From Hydractinia symbiolongicarpus (taxonomy: Eukaryota; Cnidaria; Hydrozoa; Anthoathecata; Hydractiniidae), in NCBI RefSeq assembly GCF_029227915.1, contig NC_079884.1, positions 26,972,001 through 27,036,000 on the forward strand: 64,000 bases of DNA. Reading direction: 5' to 3'. The translations under genes and the position numbers were made by a program. Positions 41,401-54,200 of this stretch are shown one piece after another (position 1 is the stretch's first letter; each line of letters opens with the position of its first letter). The notes under the pieces were generated by a model. That model did not search any database. It saw nothing but the letters and a program-made list of their open reading frames with translations, and was not told where the DNA came from.

Positions 41401-44400
41401 CGCAAAGTTATTAACGTTATTTCAACGTTAAAATTGCGTTAGCATTTTATCGTTTAAAACGGTTTAATATTAGCGTTATAAGAACGTTATAAGAACGTTT
41501 GCGTTGAAGGGCAACGGCCAGATAAACTCCAAAACGTTTTAACAACGATGAAATAACGTTCAGGTAAGAGGCTCATTTGTCTCATCTACGGTTTCATTTC
41601 TACCTTTGGTGCTTGAATTTTGGTTGGGAAAATTGTATGAAAATTTTATATTCATATTTTGCATTAAAAAATTCTGAAGAAACGTGTGCTTGAAGTTTTA
41701 AGCGTCAAAACAAAAATATTTCAAATACATTCGATGAAAGTGTTCGATTTTAAGTTCTGAACATGTAGAACTAAACAAAAAAAAGTGCTACCAAATATAT
41801 AATAAATAGAAATGGAAACGTTTTCTTTTTAGCTGTTTTTCTGTTTTAAAAGAACATATTATGTTCCTAAAGCAGTTGCATTGTATTCTTTACAGCTGCA
41901 TGACCTGGCAATCTACTTTAGGTTTACGTTTTGAAAGATTTCATTATGAATATGGTTTTACGAAACGTCACATAAGAAACAAACGAAAATACAAGAAACT
42001 TACATTCATACACGAATGTTCGTCGTGCCAGCTAAAAAGCAAGAATGAGTCGTGGAGTCATCCCAAGGCCCACTTGTTTGGACACTTTTGTCAACTGCTT
42101 TCTGAATGTTGACAATGTTTAACATTCAACTGTAACTGTATGTACCGGTGAGTTCTCAAACTCACATAATGTCGAATGATGCAAAAAATAGTTGTGCAAG
42201 AGTTCATACATTGGCAGCATGAATGTTCGCTGCAACGTATCGTTGTGAGAAGTGTCAAAGCTATTAAAATTTGATTTCATGTCCGGAATATTGATGATAT
42301 AGATGCACCAGCCACCACTGTAAAAATTACCAACTAACAACGATCTATTTTAGCGGTAACAAAGAGAAAAATTGGATATTCGAAAATCGAGTTAAACATT
42401 CTATTTTTTGTGCCCGTTCTTTCTTTATTATCATGTAAGGGAGGACAATATGCCATATTTTGTATGGTTTTTTGTATTGAGATGAACTTTAATGAGAAAG
42501 ATTGAGATGTGACCGAAATCAGTGATTTTTTTTGTCATTCTATGTAACATTTTAGGTTGAGAGATAAAATCATTGACTTTTTGTTGATTTTGGGTTTGGG
42601 AGAAATGCTTTTCTTTAATATGTCGGATTATAATATTGCGGTAGAGGGCAGCATGCAATATACAAAGATTATTGAAGTTTTTGTATATCTTTTCTATGTC
42701 ACTAACTGGAAATCTTTTTACATTTTGCGTAAAACTTTGAGAGGGTTACATGATGCAATAGACTAAACGACAAATATAACTGTCCGAATCTAAAGAGATT
42801 TACTTAAAATCTCCAAAAATATCACGATAAAAGTTGTATACAAACCTACCGAAGATGTACAGTCGATTCCTTTAAAGACTTGTTGTTGTCGCTTGCATCA
42901 CTAAAACATTGAAAATGTGTATTAGGGGATCAAAAAATAAAGTTAATGAAGTGTTCTTAGACAAGCTTTGAACTTATATTTTACAAAAATAAATTTAAAC
43001 TAAAGAATATAAGGTTTATATTCAGTGCAGTGATTTTTGTTTTATGTTATTTCAAAATCGAATAAAAAAGCCAGATATCTCTAGGTTACACCCCCGTCCA
43101 ATTTTCAAGCGCAACACGTCGAACAAAAATCTCGTTCAAAATTGATCTAAAAGACATCTTGTAATAAACATCTTTTTAAATACCTTTTTTAATTCCGTCT
43201 TTTATAAGGCCAAGAAAAGACGTCTTTAAGACGTCGTAACTAAACGCGATATGACTAGACGTCTAAAAAAAGTTTGAAAGACGGCTAACAGCAACGTGTC
43301 TTTCAAAGACGTAAAATAGACTTCATTTAAACGTCTTATAGAAGTCTTGTGTCGGCTGGGTAAATAGCTGATTTTGGTATGTGTGTACGTTTTTGACATG
43401 GACAAAGCAAGTATATAGTTTTCGTAGATTTAGCTTTCCACTGAAACGGTCGTTGAACACCTTCGACTTCTTTTGACATTTCAAGTTTTTATTATTCTTA
43501 TAATAATACTCATGTCATTTTTAGACGTTTTATTTTGGATAGAATGTTGGATCAATTTGCGCCTAGATTCGTTTATTCCCAGTTTAAGGTAATAAAGGAA
43601 ACCAGTATGAATCGCCATAATAATTAAGGAAGCTTTGTTATTTCAATTCAGCAGGAAGGAGCTAGTGGTATTAATACGACAGGTAAGGCAAACACTTTTT
43701 CGTGACAGAATGGAAATTGAATATTCTGAGAAATAACAAAAGCAACAGATGTGTCAAATTTGTTTACAACTGTGAACTACAATCAAAAATATTTGCTGAA
43801 ATCTCGAGCGTGCACCATAAATGCGACTACAAAAAAAGAAAAACGATGTGTATTGTTACTAAGAAATAATGGGGAAGTGTAAAATATTGTCTCGTTAAAC
43901 ATATGATAGAAATATTGCGACATTCATTCTATGATGGCTAATTTAAATAAACATCAATGCACTGATTAAAGTCTTCCAAGACACATTACAATGACCAAAT
44001 TATACCAATCAAGTTTAATACGCTTTTTCAAAGAATTTTTCTTCTACATAAGGCATGAGTATGCATTATTGTTTAGGCATTAACCAAAATTGAATCACAA
44101 TTGTTGAGTTTAAGGATTTTTATGAGGTATTTGATAAGCAATCACATGAAATTGTCAAATTCTTTCATCAAAAATATGTATTTTAATTGCACCTAAAAAC
44201 AAAAAAATATAATTAACGTCCTGAGCTAAAAGCGCATATGCATTCCCTCCCCCATCCCAATGCTGGCCCTAAAAGCTTTTAAATTGATTTCAATATTACT
44301 AAAAACTGCCTTTTTGTCTATTGTAGAAGTTCTGTTTTGATTTTGACCCATAGTTGGATTTAAAAACACAGGCTTCATCCTATTATTGCCCTGTCTAACT

Positions 44401-46100
44401 AAAGAAGTCACCCAGAACTTTTATTTTGCAGAATAAATTTTCAATTAAAAGCTAAAAGTTTTACAATAGATTTCAAGTGAAATTGAACGCACTGTAAAAG
44501 TATCACATGTTCACTAGACTGTTTCGCACAGAATATTTCCCTTTGCATATGTCAATAAAACTTTTGACCTTCACCCGGGTTTGCGATATGCAGTCAGGGG
44601 TGTAGCTACTTCATTACATTTAGCAATAGAAACACTCAGCTAACTACTGAAAATGTCGTTGCATCCAACTGTCTATGTGATTACTTCAACATTTTAGCTA
44701 GATAGCTTACAACGTTGTTGTTGTTGTTCTTTTGACCCTCTACATCACGCAATTTCTGCACTTTGTGATATTTCCCTACAGACTTGCTTTTGCAAAAGTT
44801 AATCGTTTCTATAGTACAATTACTTACTCAGAATAGCCTCCTCATTTCTTATTGGTAGTGCTATACATAAGCGTCCCGAGAAGAGGATGCTTTCATTCAA
44901 ACTAAGCATGCCATACAAGCACAGTAACTCCACAGCTAGGCAACAGCAAAAGAAGGCAGTCCTATTATTCATGCTGAACGCTAAGCAGAGCTGAACGATT
45001 TACTTTCACATAGCATGACTTGATCGGGGATTGAACTCACGACTCTATATAGCCGTCGACTCCATATGAGTTCTTGTATATCTGATAATTAAATTTCATT
45101 TCGCATTTCACCAAATACGGCTTCACAAAAAAATAGGGTATTTTGAATAAAACAGGTAGCCACAGTTCGACTCTCCGGATATATTAAAAGATAATAGGAA
45201 AGTACTTACGATATTGTTATTGGATGATATGTGGTACCACATCAAAAAAAACTATTTTTTTACGTTACCAAGCGAATCATGTTTTAATACCGGAAGTTAA
45301 TTGTGATCAAGAAAGCTATCGGACATTAATTTCTTTCATCCAAACTTTCTTTCCAACTCGCAAGCGTATCTATCTATCTATCAGCAACTATCCGATATAA
45401 ACCATATTGTTTTAATACAAAATTGTGTGATATATTTCTTATAGTTTTAATCTCCTTCCTCCCCCCTCCCTCCCTCTCTAAATTCGGATTGATGTTTAGC
45501 GTACACATTTTGACTTGTAAAGCACGCCAAACGAAATCGATATTGATATCAGATGGCGTTTCTGGTAAGATGTGGTGGTAGAGATATTTACTAAGAACTG
45601 TTGAACTTCTAGAAATATTGGAATTTTTATTTGCATGATTTTTATTATGATGATCCTTCATGTTGCTGAGGTGGTATTACACATTACACCTAAATTATAC
45701 CAATAAGTGGTCTTAAACGGAAGTTAAAGGAAGTAAGAGTCCGGGCAAATCCAAAGATTGTAAAATCCTAAATACACGTCATTTTATAAACCGCACATGG
45801 TTACACAAGCCATTTAAAACAATTAAAAATCTTGTTCTCCTCCTTTGATACTCACTTCCCTGTTGCTCATTTTTACAATAATAGCCTCTTGGGCTGAAAG
45901 GAAATTCTATATCTTTATGGAAGATAAAAAAATACGTACTTCTAAGAGTTGAATAATATAGAAAACTTAAGATTCAATATTTTCTAGGTATTACTCGTTT
46001 CCTCTAAAAAAGGAGTGTAGCGAGCAGTTTGGAAATGGCTGTGTACTTCCTGCGCTGTCTTCTATTTCGCAATGTTTTAATCAATAGTAATCATCTAACA
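38419..46100. other. Long intergenic stretch with repeat debris
   Basis: No gene is recognised. It contains a GGGCAATAC motif cluster (40900-41345), an AACGTT-rich patch (41395-41575), an AGACGTCT-rich patch (43200-43345), a SINE at 44855-45070 and an ATCT run near 45367. The minus ORF at 39792-39998 (PPVEEFPTPAFNVQQV) has protein-like composition and could be a terminal exon, but no start or convincing acceptor was found. Confidence 0.4.
44855..45070 (-). mobile_element. tRNA-derived SINE, minus strand, degraded
   Basis: On the minus strand GAGTTCAATCCCC (45026-45038) is a good B box preceded by a tRNA-like head (GTCGACGGCTATATAGAGTC). It is followed by CATGCTATGTGAAAGTAAAT, a diverged form of the central block of the other two SINEs. 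Part of the 3' body (CATGCTGAACG on the plus strand) recurs at about 53800. Confidence 0.55.
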
Positions 46101-46123
46101 ATAGAATGAAATAAAATTTTCCC

Positions 46124-46130
46124 TATAAAA
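46124..46130 (+). promoter_or_regulatory. TATA box of the cationic peptide gene
   Basis: TATAAAA, 93 bases before the ATG. A start of transcription about 25-30 bases downstream would give a 5' leader of roughly 60 bases. It is the clearest promoter in the window. Confidence 0.65.
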
Positions 46131-46216
46131 GGGCCGACTTTTTCTGCAGAAGATAGAGAGCTAACAAGAAGAAGAAAGACAGCAATAAAGAACAGCGAAA
46201 AAAGGTTGTCTTCAAA

Positions 46217-46977
46217 ATGAAGTTGGTTGTTTTGCTTGTAACTTGTTTGGTTTTGTGCAGTAAGTTGATTTATAGTTTAAAATGTCCACAAGTAAGTTCC
46301 TATGGAACAAAAATAAAAAATATACTTGTTTTATTTTTTGACTCTTTAATAAGCAGATGAAAACAATTCTTTAGGTGCATATGAACAAGAAGAAGAAGAT
46401 GACTTTAATGTCGACTTTTCGGATCCAGAATCGGTATCCAATGCACTCCAAGACGATCGATTCCAAGCAGAATTGACGGAAGACGAAAAAAGAATATTTA
46501 ATGAAATGAGTAAAGGTTAGAATTCAATGTTTTAACTCTTTTTACTCTCAGACCTAAGTTATATAAGTTGCCAAGATTAAAAAAGAAATCTCAAGCCCCG
46601 ATAACATAACGTTTCCACTTCTGATAATTTCTTAACTGTATCATACTTTGCTGCTGCACTCTTATGCAAAAACCTTTTTCATAGATGAGCTAGCCGAGTT
46701 GTTAACCCACGATGAAGACGAGGATGATTTTGAGATGTTGTCTGAAGATAAAGAAATGAAAGACCCTGGGTGGGGACGCCGACGTCGACGACGATCGTCC
46801 CGCCGACGCCGACGATGGTTAAGAAAAACTGCGAAGAAAGTAGGGAAATTTATTAAAAAGCATGGCAAGGTTATCAAAGGTGCTGTCAAAAAATTGCGAA
46901 AAAAGATTCATACATGCTGCAAGACACATAAATGTTTCGGTAAATGGTACTGCCTTGCTGGACACCGAAGAGGATAA
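46217..46977 (+). CDS. Secreted cationic cysteine-containing peptide precursor (antimicrobial-type)
   Basis: Three exons: 46217-46259, 46375-46515 and 46685-46977, with GTAAGT and GGTTAG donors and TTTAG and CATAG acceptors. Phases match and give 158 residues. Residues 1-16 (MKLVVLLVTCLVLCSA) are a signal peptide. Residues 17-89 are a strongly acidic pro-region (30 Asp/Glu, 6 Lys/Arg). From about residue 90 the protein has 30 Lys/Arg and no acidic residue: an arginine block (93-105), an amphipathic helix-like part with KKVGKFIKKHGKVIKGAVKK (112-131), and a tail with four cysteines (139, 140, 145, 151). This architecture is that of antimicrobial peptide precursors such as Hydra arminins, where an acidic pro-part masks a cationic peptide. 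The arginine block and four cysteines do not match a family I can name. Function is inferred. Confidence 0.8.
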
Positions 46978-46981
46978 CTCC

Positions 46982-47090
46982 AATAAATCGCTTAATCACT
47001 GCTCCTGGATCACTGAAAGGTCAAAAATGAACGCATTTTTAAAAATATCTGTATCTGTAGCTTAGTATTACGTACTGGATGGGGAATAAA
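46982..47090 (+). terminator. Two polyadenylation signals of the peptide gene
   Basis: AATAAA occurs at 46982-46987, four bases after the stop, and again at 47085-47090. The second gives a more usual 3' UTR length. Confidence 0.5.
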
Positions 47091-47647
47091 TTTTCATTGT
47101 GGATTTGTTACCTCTCAACTTTTCTCCGACATTTCTCGAAACATTGAATGCGCACTTCGTTAGAAGACTTTCATTAATTTGATTTCACCGGAGTTATAGA
47201 AATAGCTTGATAGAAGCGGCGTAGATTTGGTTATACAGCACTTTTATTAGCTCGAACTGTTTTCTACGGTCCCTTGGACACTTCTTAATACTCCCTTATA
47301 AAAACTACTCGTTAACTCGAACCCCGGATACATGGAACATTCTTTTTCTCGAACCATTTTTGCCCCCCTTGAGTTAATTTCTTCGGATAACTTGCACTTT
47401 TTATTGTCTAAGCAGAAAATAAATGTTCGAAAAATAAGTATTGATATGTAATGTAGCCAGAAATTTCAAAAAACTTGTTCTTAAATGGCTCTCTTTGCAA
47501 AGGAGCCAAAATGTTCCTATTAATGGCAATTTGTTGAACATTTTGATCTTACAAATTTTAAAGCGTCACCTGGATGGCTGATGAAGTGGAGAAAAGGTTA
47601 GAAAATAAATACATTCTTGCACGTAACAAAAGTTGCTTCCTTACAAG
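47091..47647. other. Intergenic, no gene recognised
   Basis: AT-rich; nothing recognisable on either strand. Confidence 0.4.
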
Positions 47648-47968
47648 TTACAGTTCTCTTTTAAATGATAAGTTTTGTTTTTCCAAAATGTCGACCACAC
47701 ACTTTTGTCCTGACAATTGGATAATGCGCCATCTGCAAGATTTACTGCTTTTGCAGCAATAGTGATGACGAAAAACCGTTTTAGCAAACTTTTCGTTTTT
47801 TCTTAACGGCAAATAGCCAATCACTTTCCCATTCTTTTTAACAGCGACAGCATATTTGTCCACAGAGCTGTTAGGCTCAATTTTCACGTTTTTATTAAAG
47901 TACTGGTGTCCAAACACTTTTATAGATATGTAACCCTTTAACGTAAAAACATTGTCAGTCAAAGCCAC
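47648..47968 (-). pseudogene. HIRAN-like domain fragment
   Basis: The open frame reads LKGYISIKVFGHQYF, SSVDKYAVAVKKNGKVIGYL and KNEKFAKTVFRHHYCC. The D-K-Y-A-V-A-V then G-x-V-I-G-Y-L-P pattern is that of HIRAN-like domains, which bind DNA ends in HLTF-type helicases and also occur in many short cnidarian repeat-associated proteins. There is no ATG start in frame (the frame opens after a stop, with GTG first), so this is a fragment or an inner exon. Confidence 0.45.
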
Positions 47969-48289
47969 AAGTACTTATAGGATAATTTCACTCTTTGATA
48001 TCTTTTCCCAAAAATTTCATATTGAACCAGTTTATTCAATAGTGTGCTTAGAAAAAACTAAAAACGTCAACTCAGTAGACCAGTGGCGTGGTATCAAACG
48101 ATTGCTAAGTTAAATACAAAGTGAATCAAAGGTAAGTACGCAAGTTACTTCAGAGTACGGTATCCCTATATAGTTGGTCAAAATACAAGGATAAAAATTT
48201 TGAAGCCGTAAATAAAAAAAATACTGAAAACGCCAGCGATTAAGGAAGGGTTCTGACGCAAACTTAGATCTAGCTATTTTAAAATGGCG

Positions 48290-49208
48290 CCTGATTGTTT
48301 GGAGCAAAGATGTAGCTGTTTCCGAACTAGTTCTTAAAACTAAAGCTATGGATCGTTGGAAATATCCAAGCTTCTGATGGCTGGTTAAACTGCTGGAAGA
48401 AACGATATAACGTGCCATTTAAAACGGTTTTTGATGAAGAACAAACCGCACTACCAACAATCTTGTCGAGCTCACCCAAATGTATAACACCGACGAATTT
48501 GACTTGTTTTATCGTGTTCATCCAACAAAGTTCCTACATTTGAAGAATGAAAAGCGTGTTGGTGGTAGACACAGCAAGCTATGTCTGACAGGTTTTGCAG
48601 CGGCTAATGCAGTTGGGGAGAAGTTACTCATGTTTGTGATTAGTAGGTATGAACACCTTGGATGTTCCAAACATATAAAGCAATCATCGCCAAAGGGAAA
48701 GTTAGATGGACATAGTATTATTTGAGGAATGGATTCGTGAAGATAATAGATTTTTTACAAATGCTGATAAAGTTATTTGTTATTTGGCCAGCCAACCCAT
48801 CCATTGATAACCTGGTATCTGTTGAGTTAATGTTTCTGCAGCCTAACATCGCCTCAATGCTTCAGTGAACGGACCAGAGAGTAATTCAATCACAAAAAGC
48901 CCACTATAAGACAAAAGGCGATAGAACAAAAGAAAACAATTCTCCCGGAATTTTCTGTTGCTTAGCAAAATGGTAAAACTGACATTGTTGTCAATTGTTT
49001 TGCAAAAGCTGGAATTTCAAAAGATAAGCAATCTGAAGCCTTGCTAGATGCGGACGATCCCTCTAAACATCTCCAAGAAGAGTTGGATAAGCTTGCCATT
49101 CACGCCGCTGGCTTATTCCCAGAAGGAATCACGTTAAATGATATTGTCTCTGATGATGATTATGTCATCGACACTGAGCTAGTAATGACTGATGACGTTA
49201 AACCGTAG
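48290..49208 (+). pseudogene. Tigger-type (pogo family) transposase pseudogene
   Basis: Pieces in several frames keep the order of a Tigger transposase: VAVSELVLKTKAMD, then ASDGWLNCWKKRYNV (CENPB-type helix-turn-helix), then the 81-residue frame 48480-48725 with MYNTDEFDLFYRV (first catalytic Asp in the YNTDE context) and KLCLTGFAAANAVGEKLLM, then FEEWIREDNRF, LVSVELMFLQPNIASMLQ and an acidic tail ending SDDDYVIDTELVMTDDVKP before the stop at 49206-49208. Many stops and frameshifts are present. It is distinct from the pogo-like copy at 32372, which has NIDQTP instead. Confidence 0.75.
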
Positions 49209-50769
49209 AAAATTGATAACTAGATTGTAACATTTGTAATTTAGCGTCTGGAGAAAAAATCTGTTTTTTCTGGTTTAACTGTATCAGTCTTTTTTTCTTG
49301 CATAATCTTCTTAAGGTTGTGTGTATATACATATATGAAGTCGAAAAACACATGTATTTATTACAACGTTTCAATGATTTCTTCGTCACACAAGGTTACA
49401 GTTGATTACTTTAAATATTTACATGGGCGTAAACAATACAATTAAGTATATCATTTTCTTAAAAAACTTTTTTTTACACAATAAAATTTTTTTAATGCAA
49501 TAAGAAACTTTGCTAAGTTAGCAGAAGAAATTACTCACGATAGCAACCTAACTTAATAGACCGAAGATATGTCAAAATAAATTAATCAATAAATAAACGA
49601 CTTCAAAAGTACCTCTCTGATGCAATGCGTAACTATGATCTACGCATTGTTAGGTAGGTTTTATTTATTGCCTAACTAGTCGATAAGGCCCGTGGAATAA
49701 GCCACTCAGGCAGAAAAATTTATTGTTTAAGGTGTTTTACTGACGTTACGGTTGCACATACAAAAAGTTCTTTTCGAAATTTATTTACAAATGACTTTCA
49801 ATGTGTGGATTTTAAACTGCTGATCAAGAAAATATATATGACCATGTGCTTTTAATGAACTGTTTATAAGATATAAGGGTTTAAAAATTTTGCTGACGTA
49901 AGCAGTGGCCCGTCAAAGCCCCAAAATTTTTTTGTTAACAGACTAGTTAAATGGCCCTTGGAAAAACCCTCTTTATTCTAGGAAGCATGCAATTAAGGAC
50001 CTAAAATTTTGGTGACGTCACCAATGACCTGCCCTTATACTAAAAATGTTTTTAAATTATTTGTTTACCTGTTGCCACCATTGTGTACTGAGTAGAGATG
50101 ACCTCACCAACCTTACAGTTGCTGAGTATCGACTTGACATTTTTGTTATAAGCTATACCAGTTATTACCAATATAGCAACACAAATATTAGGGATGCCTT
50201 TTAGCTAATTTATTGGAATTTTTTTTATGGAACCTAAAAGAAAAAGAAGTGAAAACATTTGTAACAATAGTGAAAATAATTTAATAAGTTTGGTAAAAGA
50301 ATCAATTAAATAATAATTCTTGATGTGTTTTTTAACAAAGGTAAATTGAAACGGTGTTGAAACAGTTACCTCTTCAGCCTGCTGCTTGATACTTTGCAAT
50401 ACTAATGAATCTGATATGAATTAATATACCATATCGTACCCTGACTTTCAGTTCGTGAGTTATTTCAACTAAAATGAAATAAGCCACTTAACAAAGCGCT
50501 CCACGTAAAGCAAGCCATGAGACTTTGCGTTTCGCCCTAAAAAAAAGAAGTTGTTGAACCACCTTGGAAAACTAACAATTTTTTTTCAACTTTCTCAAAA
50601 TTTTAGTACAGTACTGCGACATATAATTACAACATTACATACATTATGATAAGTAAAAAATAAGTAAAAAATGTATCTAAAGTTGAGACAAAAACATGGC
50701 ATTAAAGTACCCCGTGATAGAGTTATGACCTAATGTACGACGACGCCTGAAGTAGAAAAGAAAAGAAAA
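49209..50769. other. Intergenic, repeat-like in part
   Basis: No gene. Around 49870-50040 similar phrases recur (TGGCCCGTCAAAGCCC, TGACGTCACCAATGACCTGCCC, CTAAAATTTT), suggesting an old repeat. Confidence 0.35.
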
Positions 50770-51215
50770 AAATCTTTGTGTCAAGAGGACCTAAATTTTT
50801 TTTCGGCAAAAAATGTATTGGCGGAAAAACTTTCGGACAAGATTTATAAAGTCAAAAAATGTGTGGGTAAGTTTTTTAAATGAATTTTAACCAAATTTCA
50901 AACGTAATGATACAGGAAATGACACAAAAAGAAGGCTAGAAGCATTTATAGTTAATCAAGATCTAAAAAAGGGTCTTCAGGACTTTACAGATAGAGCCTC
51001 AGCCAAATGGAAAAATAACGAAAATAATAAGTTTAAAAACTACAGTTTTCATTGTTTATATAATTTGTTTATGCACTGGTCCTTTAAAAAAATTTAGAAA
51101 AACCAAAATTTTCTGACAAAACTTTCGGCAGACACAAATTTCGGACGGAAAAATATTTGGACAAAATAAAATCCGAAAATTTTCAGTCCGAAAATTTTCG
51201 TTCCTATTGTAATTT
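50770..51215. repeat. MITE-like element with TTTCGGACAAAA-type subterminal repeats
   Basis: The left part has TTTTTCGGCAAAAAATG and ACTTTCGGACAAGATTT. The right part has ACAAAACTTTCGGCAGACAC, TTTGGACAAAAT and two inverse copies (CCGAAAATTTTC). The design (dense repeats at both ends, empty middle) is that of the CCTTATCGG elements at 9296 and 31785, but I do not see the same outermost bases. Boundaries are approximate. Confidence 0.4.
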
Positions 51216-54200
51216 TTTTTTTTTCAATGGATGGTCACGACAAGCTTGTGGGTTATCAGGACAGTAAATTTCCACTAGCTATTTATGGCTGTATAGGTAA
51301 AAATATTATTTTTAAGAGTATAGACCTCAAATTCAAATTCATGAGATAGCTGGAAGGTGGTATCTTGAGTAGCTATATTCTAAGAGCATTCCAAGTAAGA
51401 TTAAACAAGGGCACAGCGACATCTATTATCAGTATTACGCAGTGTTTCTAAACACAAACCCATATGGATCAAGACAGATGATGCTACAGACTCTGTTATA
51501 TATATAGGGACCCTCTACTTTAAATTAAGGAAGAAACTTTATCCAAAATACATATATTTCAGTAATCGAAGAACAAAAAGTAACAGTTTATAATATCAAC
51601 GCATAAACAACAATAAAAATCTGAACAAATAAATACACACTTGAAATTTAAAATGGCGGCGGAGGGGATGAACGATTGAAATATGCTCCCTTTGATTACG
51701 TCGTGACTGAATTTAAAGCAGATATTAAGGGCTAGCTATATATATATATCTATATCTACCAAAAACATAATTCGACTTTCTCTTTTAACAACAATTACTG
51801 TTAGTATTTGACCATTCTTTAGATAGCTAACTTTTAGTGTTACACACATGTGGCCCACTAGCCAAGCCGAAGTGAAGGGAGGTGGTTTCTAGCTAGCTAA
51901 CATTACTTTGCTACTAGCTAAGTAAAAGTTACTGCATGCTATGCAAATATTTATTCATATTGTAGGAAATCGTTTTTTAGTAAGTCAGGTGAAACTTACA
52001 GCTTCGTCTAGAAAGTATATAGCTAGCTAAATAGATGACTTGCTGTAAACTTTGTTTACGTTTTTTTCGGAAGGAAAATGGTTTTTTAAGCAATCAGATC
52101 TTTTAAAAAGAATTATTAGCCAATTGAATTACTTTATTTTGCCTGCTTAAAAAACAAAAAACAAAAATTTTATCAAGATACCAAGTCACCTTTTTAGAGT
52201 TCTTCTCCCATTAAAAATATAAATTGGTGTTTCCTCCTGACGTTCAACGATAGGCTATCCTATTTTCGTGGAATAAGACGCGGTGAAAAAACTTGTATTC
52301 AAAAATGCTGAGATTTAACCATATTGTAACAACTTTAAGAGCATAAGCTTTTGCAAGTTTCAAATACTGTGAGTCTTATTATTTTGGAAATTTTGAAGCA
52401 TTCTCGCAAAAGTTATATATTTTATGTAAGAACAAAAAATTGTGGCTGTATAATAATTTGTTTGAAAATAAAATTAGTAGAAAATGTTCAGCAAAATGTA
52501 AAGCATATATTATATTTTTTTCAAAAAGCCGGATTTAATTCACTTTTAGAATGAGTGTGCAACAATTATATAAATCTTAATGAAATAAAATTGAAGAGAA
52601 CAAAACTTTAATAAAAAGGTAAAAAAATGACGAAATCAGAAAATCTGAGCAAACACTTAAATTGTGGCAAGGCCGCTATTATTTTTGGATTATGATTTTA
52701 AGATATATATAGTCATTTTTATTTATGGATTCGTTAAAAATATATAAAAGTTTGTGTCCTCAATATTTTCTTTATTTTCCTTTTTTACATTGTATATTGC
52801 ATTACTTTTTATATTCTTCGGAGTCTTGCAGTAGTAGAAGCCACTCTGGTTAAACTTATGATTAAAAATATAAGCTCATGATTGAAAACGGCAATATACT
52901 GGATAAACAGTTAGCTAACTAGGGTGCTAAATTTGTACGTATAGTGAGACTTTCACATATAGCTAGCTATATAGCTATAGCTAAAACTAGCACCTAAGCT
53001 ACAAAACAGAGACTGACTACGCAACAAAGTTTCAGATTTACATGTAGCTTGAACATTAAAAAGTTTTTTAAAAATTTAAATAAGTGCTTTGTACTTAGAA
53101 ACATCAAATTAAAATTCTTTTCAGGATCTTCCACTGTACTGTCAAATCCGCTTTCTCAAGTTGTGCTTAATCACGAACCCGATTGGGTCCCCACAAACGA
53201 TAAGTCAAATTAAAAACGGCTAGTTTACAAGTACAACAACAGGTAATCGAGTCACAAAAATATGCCACATTTAGTGGCATATTTTCATCACGTGACCAGA
53301 CAGGTCCAGAGCTACTTTCGAGGTTTTAATCTCCAAGAGCTCTGGGGACGAGAATGACTGTTTCCATCATTGTTGACATATTTGGAAATTTCGCCTTCGA
53401 TAAAATTCTTTACCATTAGAAAGGAATATTTCCGACTGTTCTAATAGTTTTCCTAATTTTGCTATGCGATATGAAAAGTTCTACAAAATTCTTTTCTAGC
53501 ATCACCAGTTAATTTCAACTTGAACTGTTCAGCAAAGTTTAGTGTAACATATACATTTTTACTGAATTGGTGAAGCTTTGTTCACCATGTCAGTAGCATC
53601 ATATGTTTTCTTTAAAATCTTCTTGATGACCAGTTATTATTACTATTATTTACCCAAGATAGTCTCTTCAGTTTTTATAGGAACTGTTATCAATGAGTGT
53701 CCTGCGAAGACGATTACATTAAAGATCCCATTTGAGCTACGAAAGGCGTGCTTAGATCAACAAACTGCTGAACTAGAAAACCACCTAAGATCTCATGCTG
53801 AACGTTAAGTAGAAAGGATCGATTCTTATTCATAGGATAATGCTGCAAGTCTCTGGCATGACTCGGTTAAAAATTATGATAAACTTTGATTGTATTCATT
53901 CTTTGCCTTTACTTGTTGAAATTTATTAGGGCGTTCATTATAAGTTTGCTTAGCAGTTCTTGATCTGAATCATTTTCCTTATTCCTATGAATAAGGAAAA
54001 TGATTTAATTTGATTTATTCTAAAACAAGATGGTCCATTTATACTGATTTTCAAATATCACACTCCATATTTCTATTGCATAGCCTACTTCATATCATAG
54101 ACCTGTTGTTTTACTGGCACAACGCTGAACATTTCTTTTTCGCCAGAATGTTACCTCCAACTGTAGCCTCAGCTTCTTCAACTTTCCTTTTTCCATTGAC

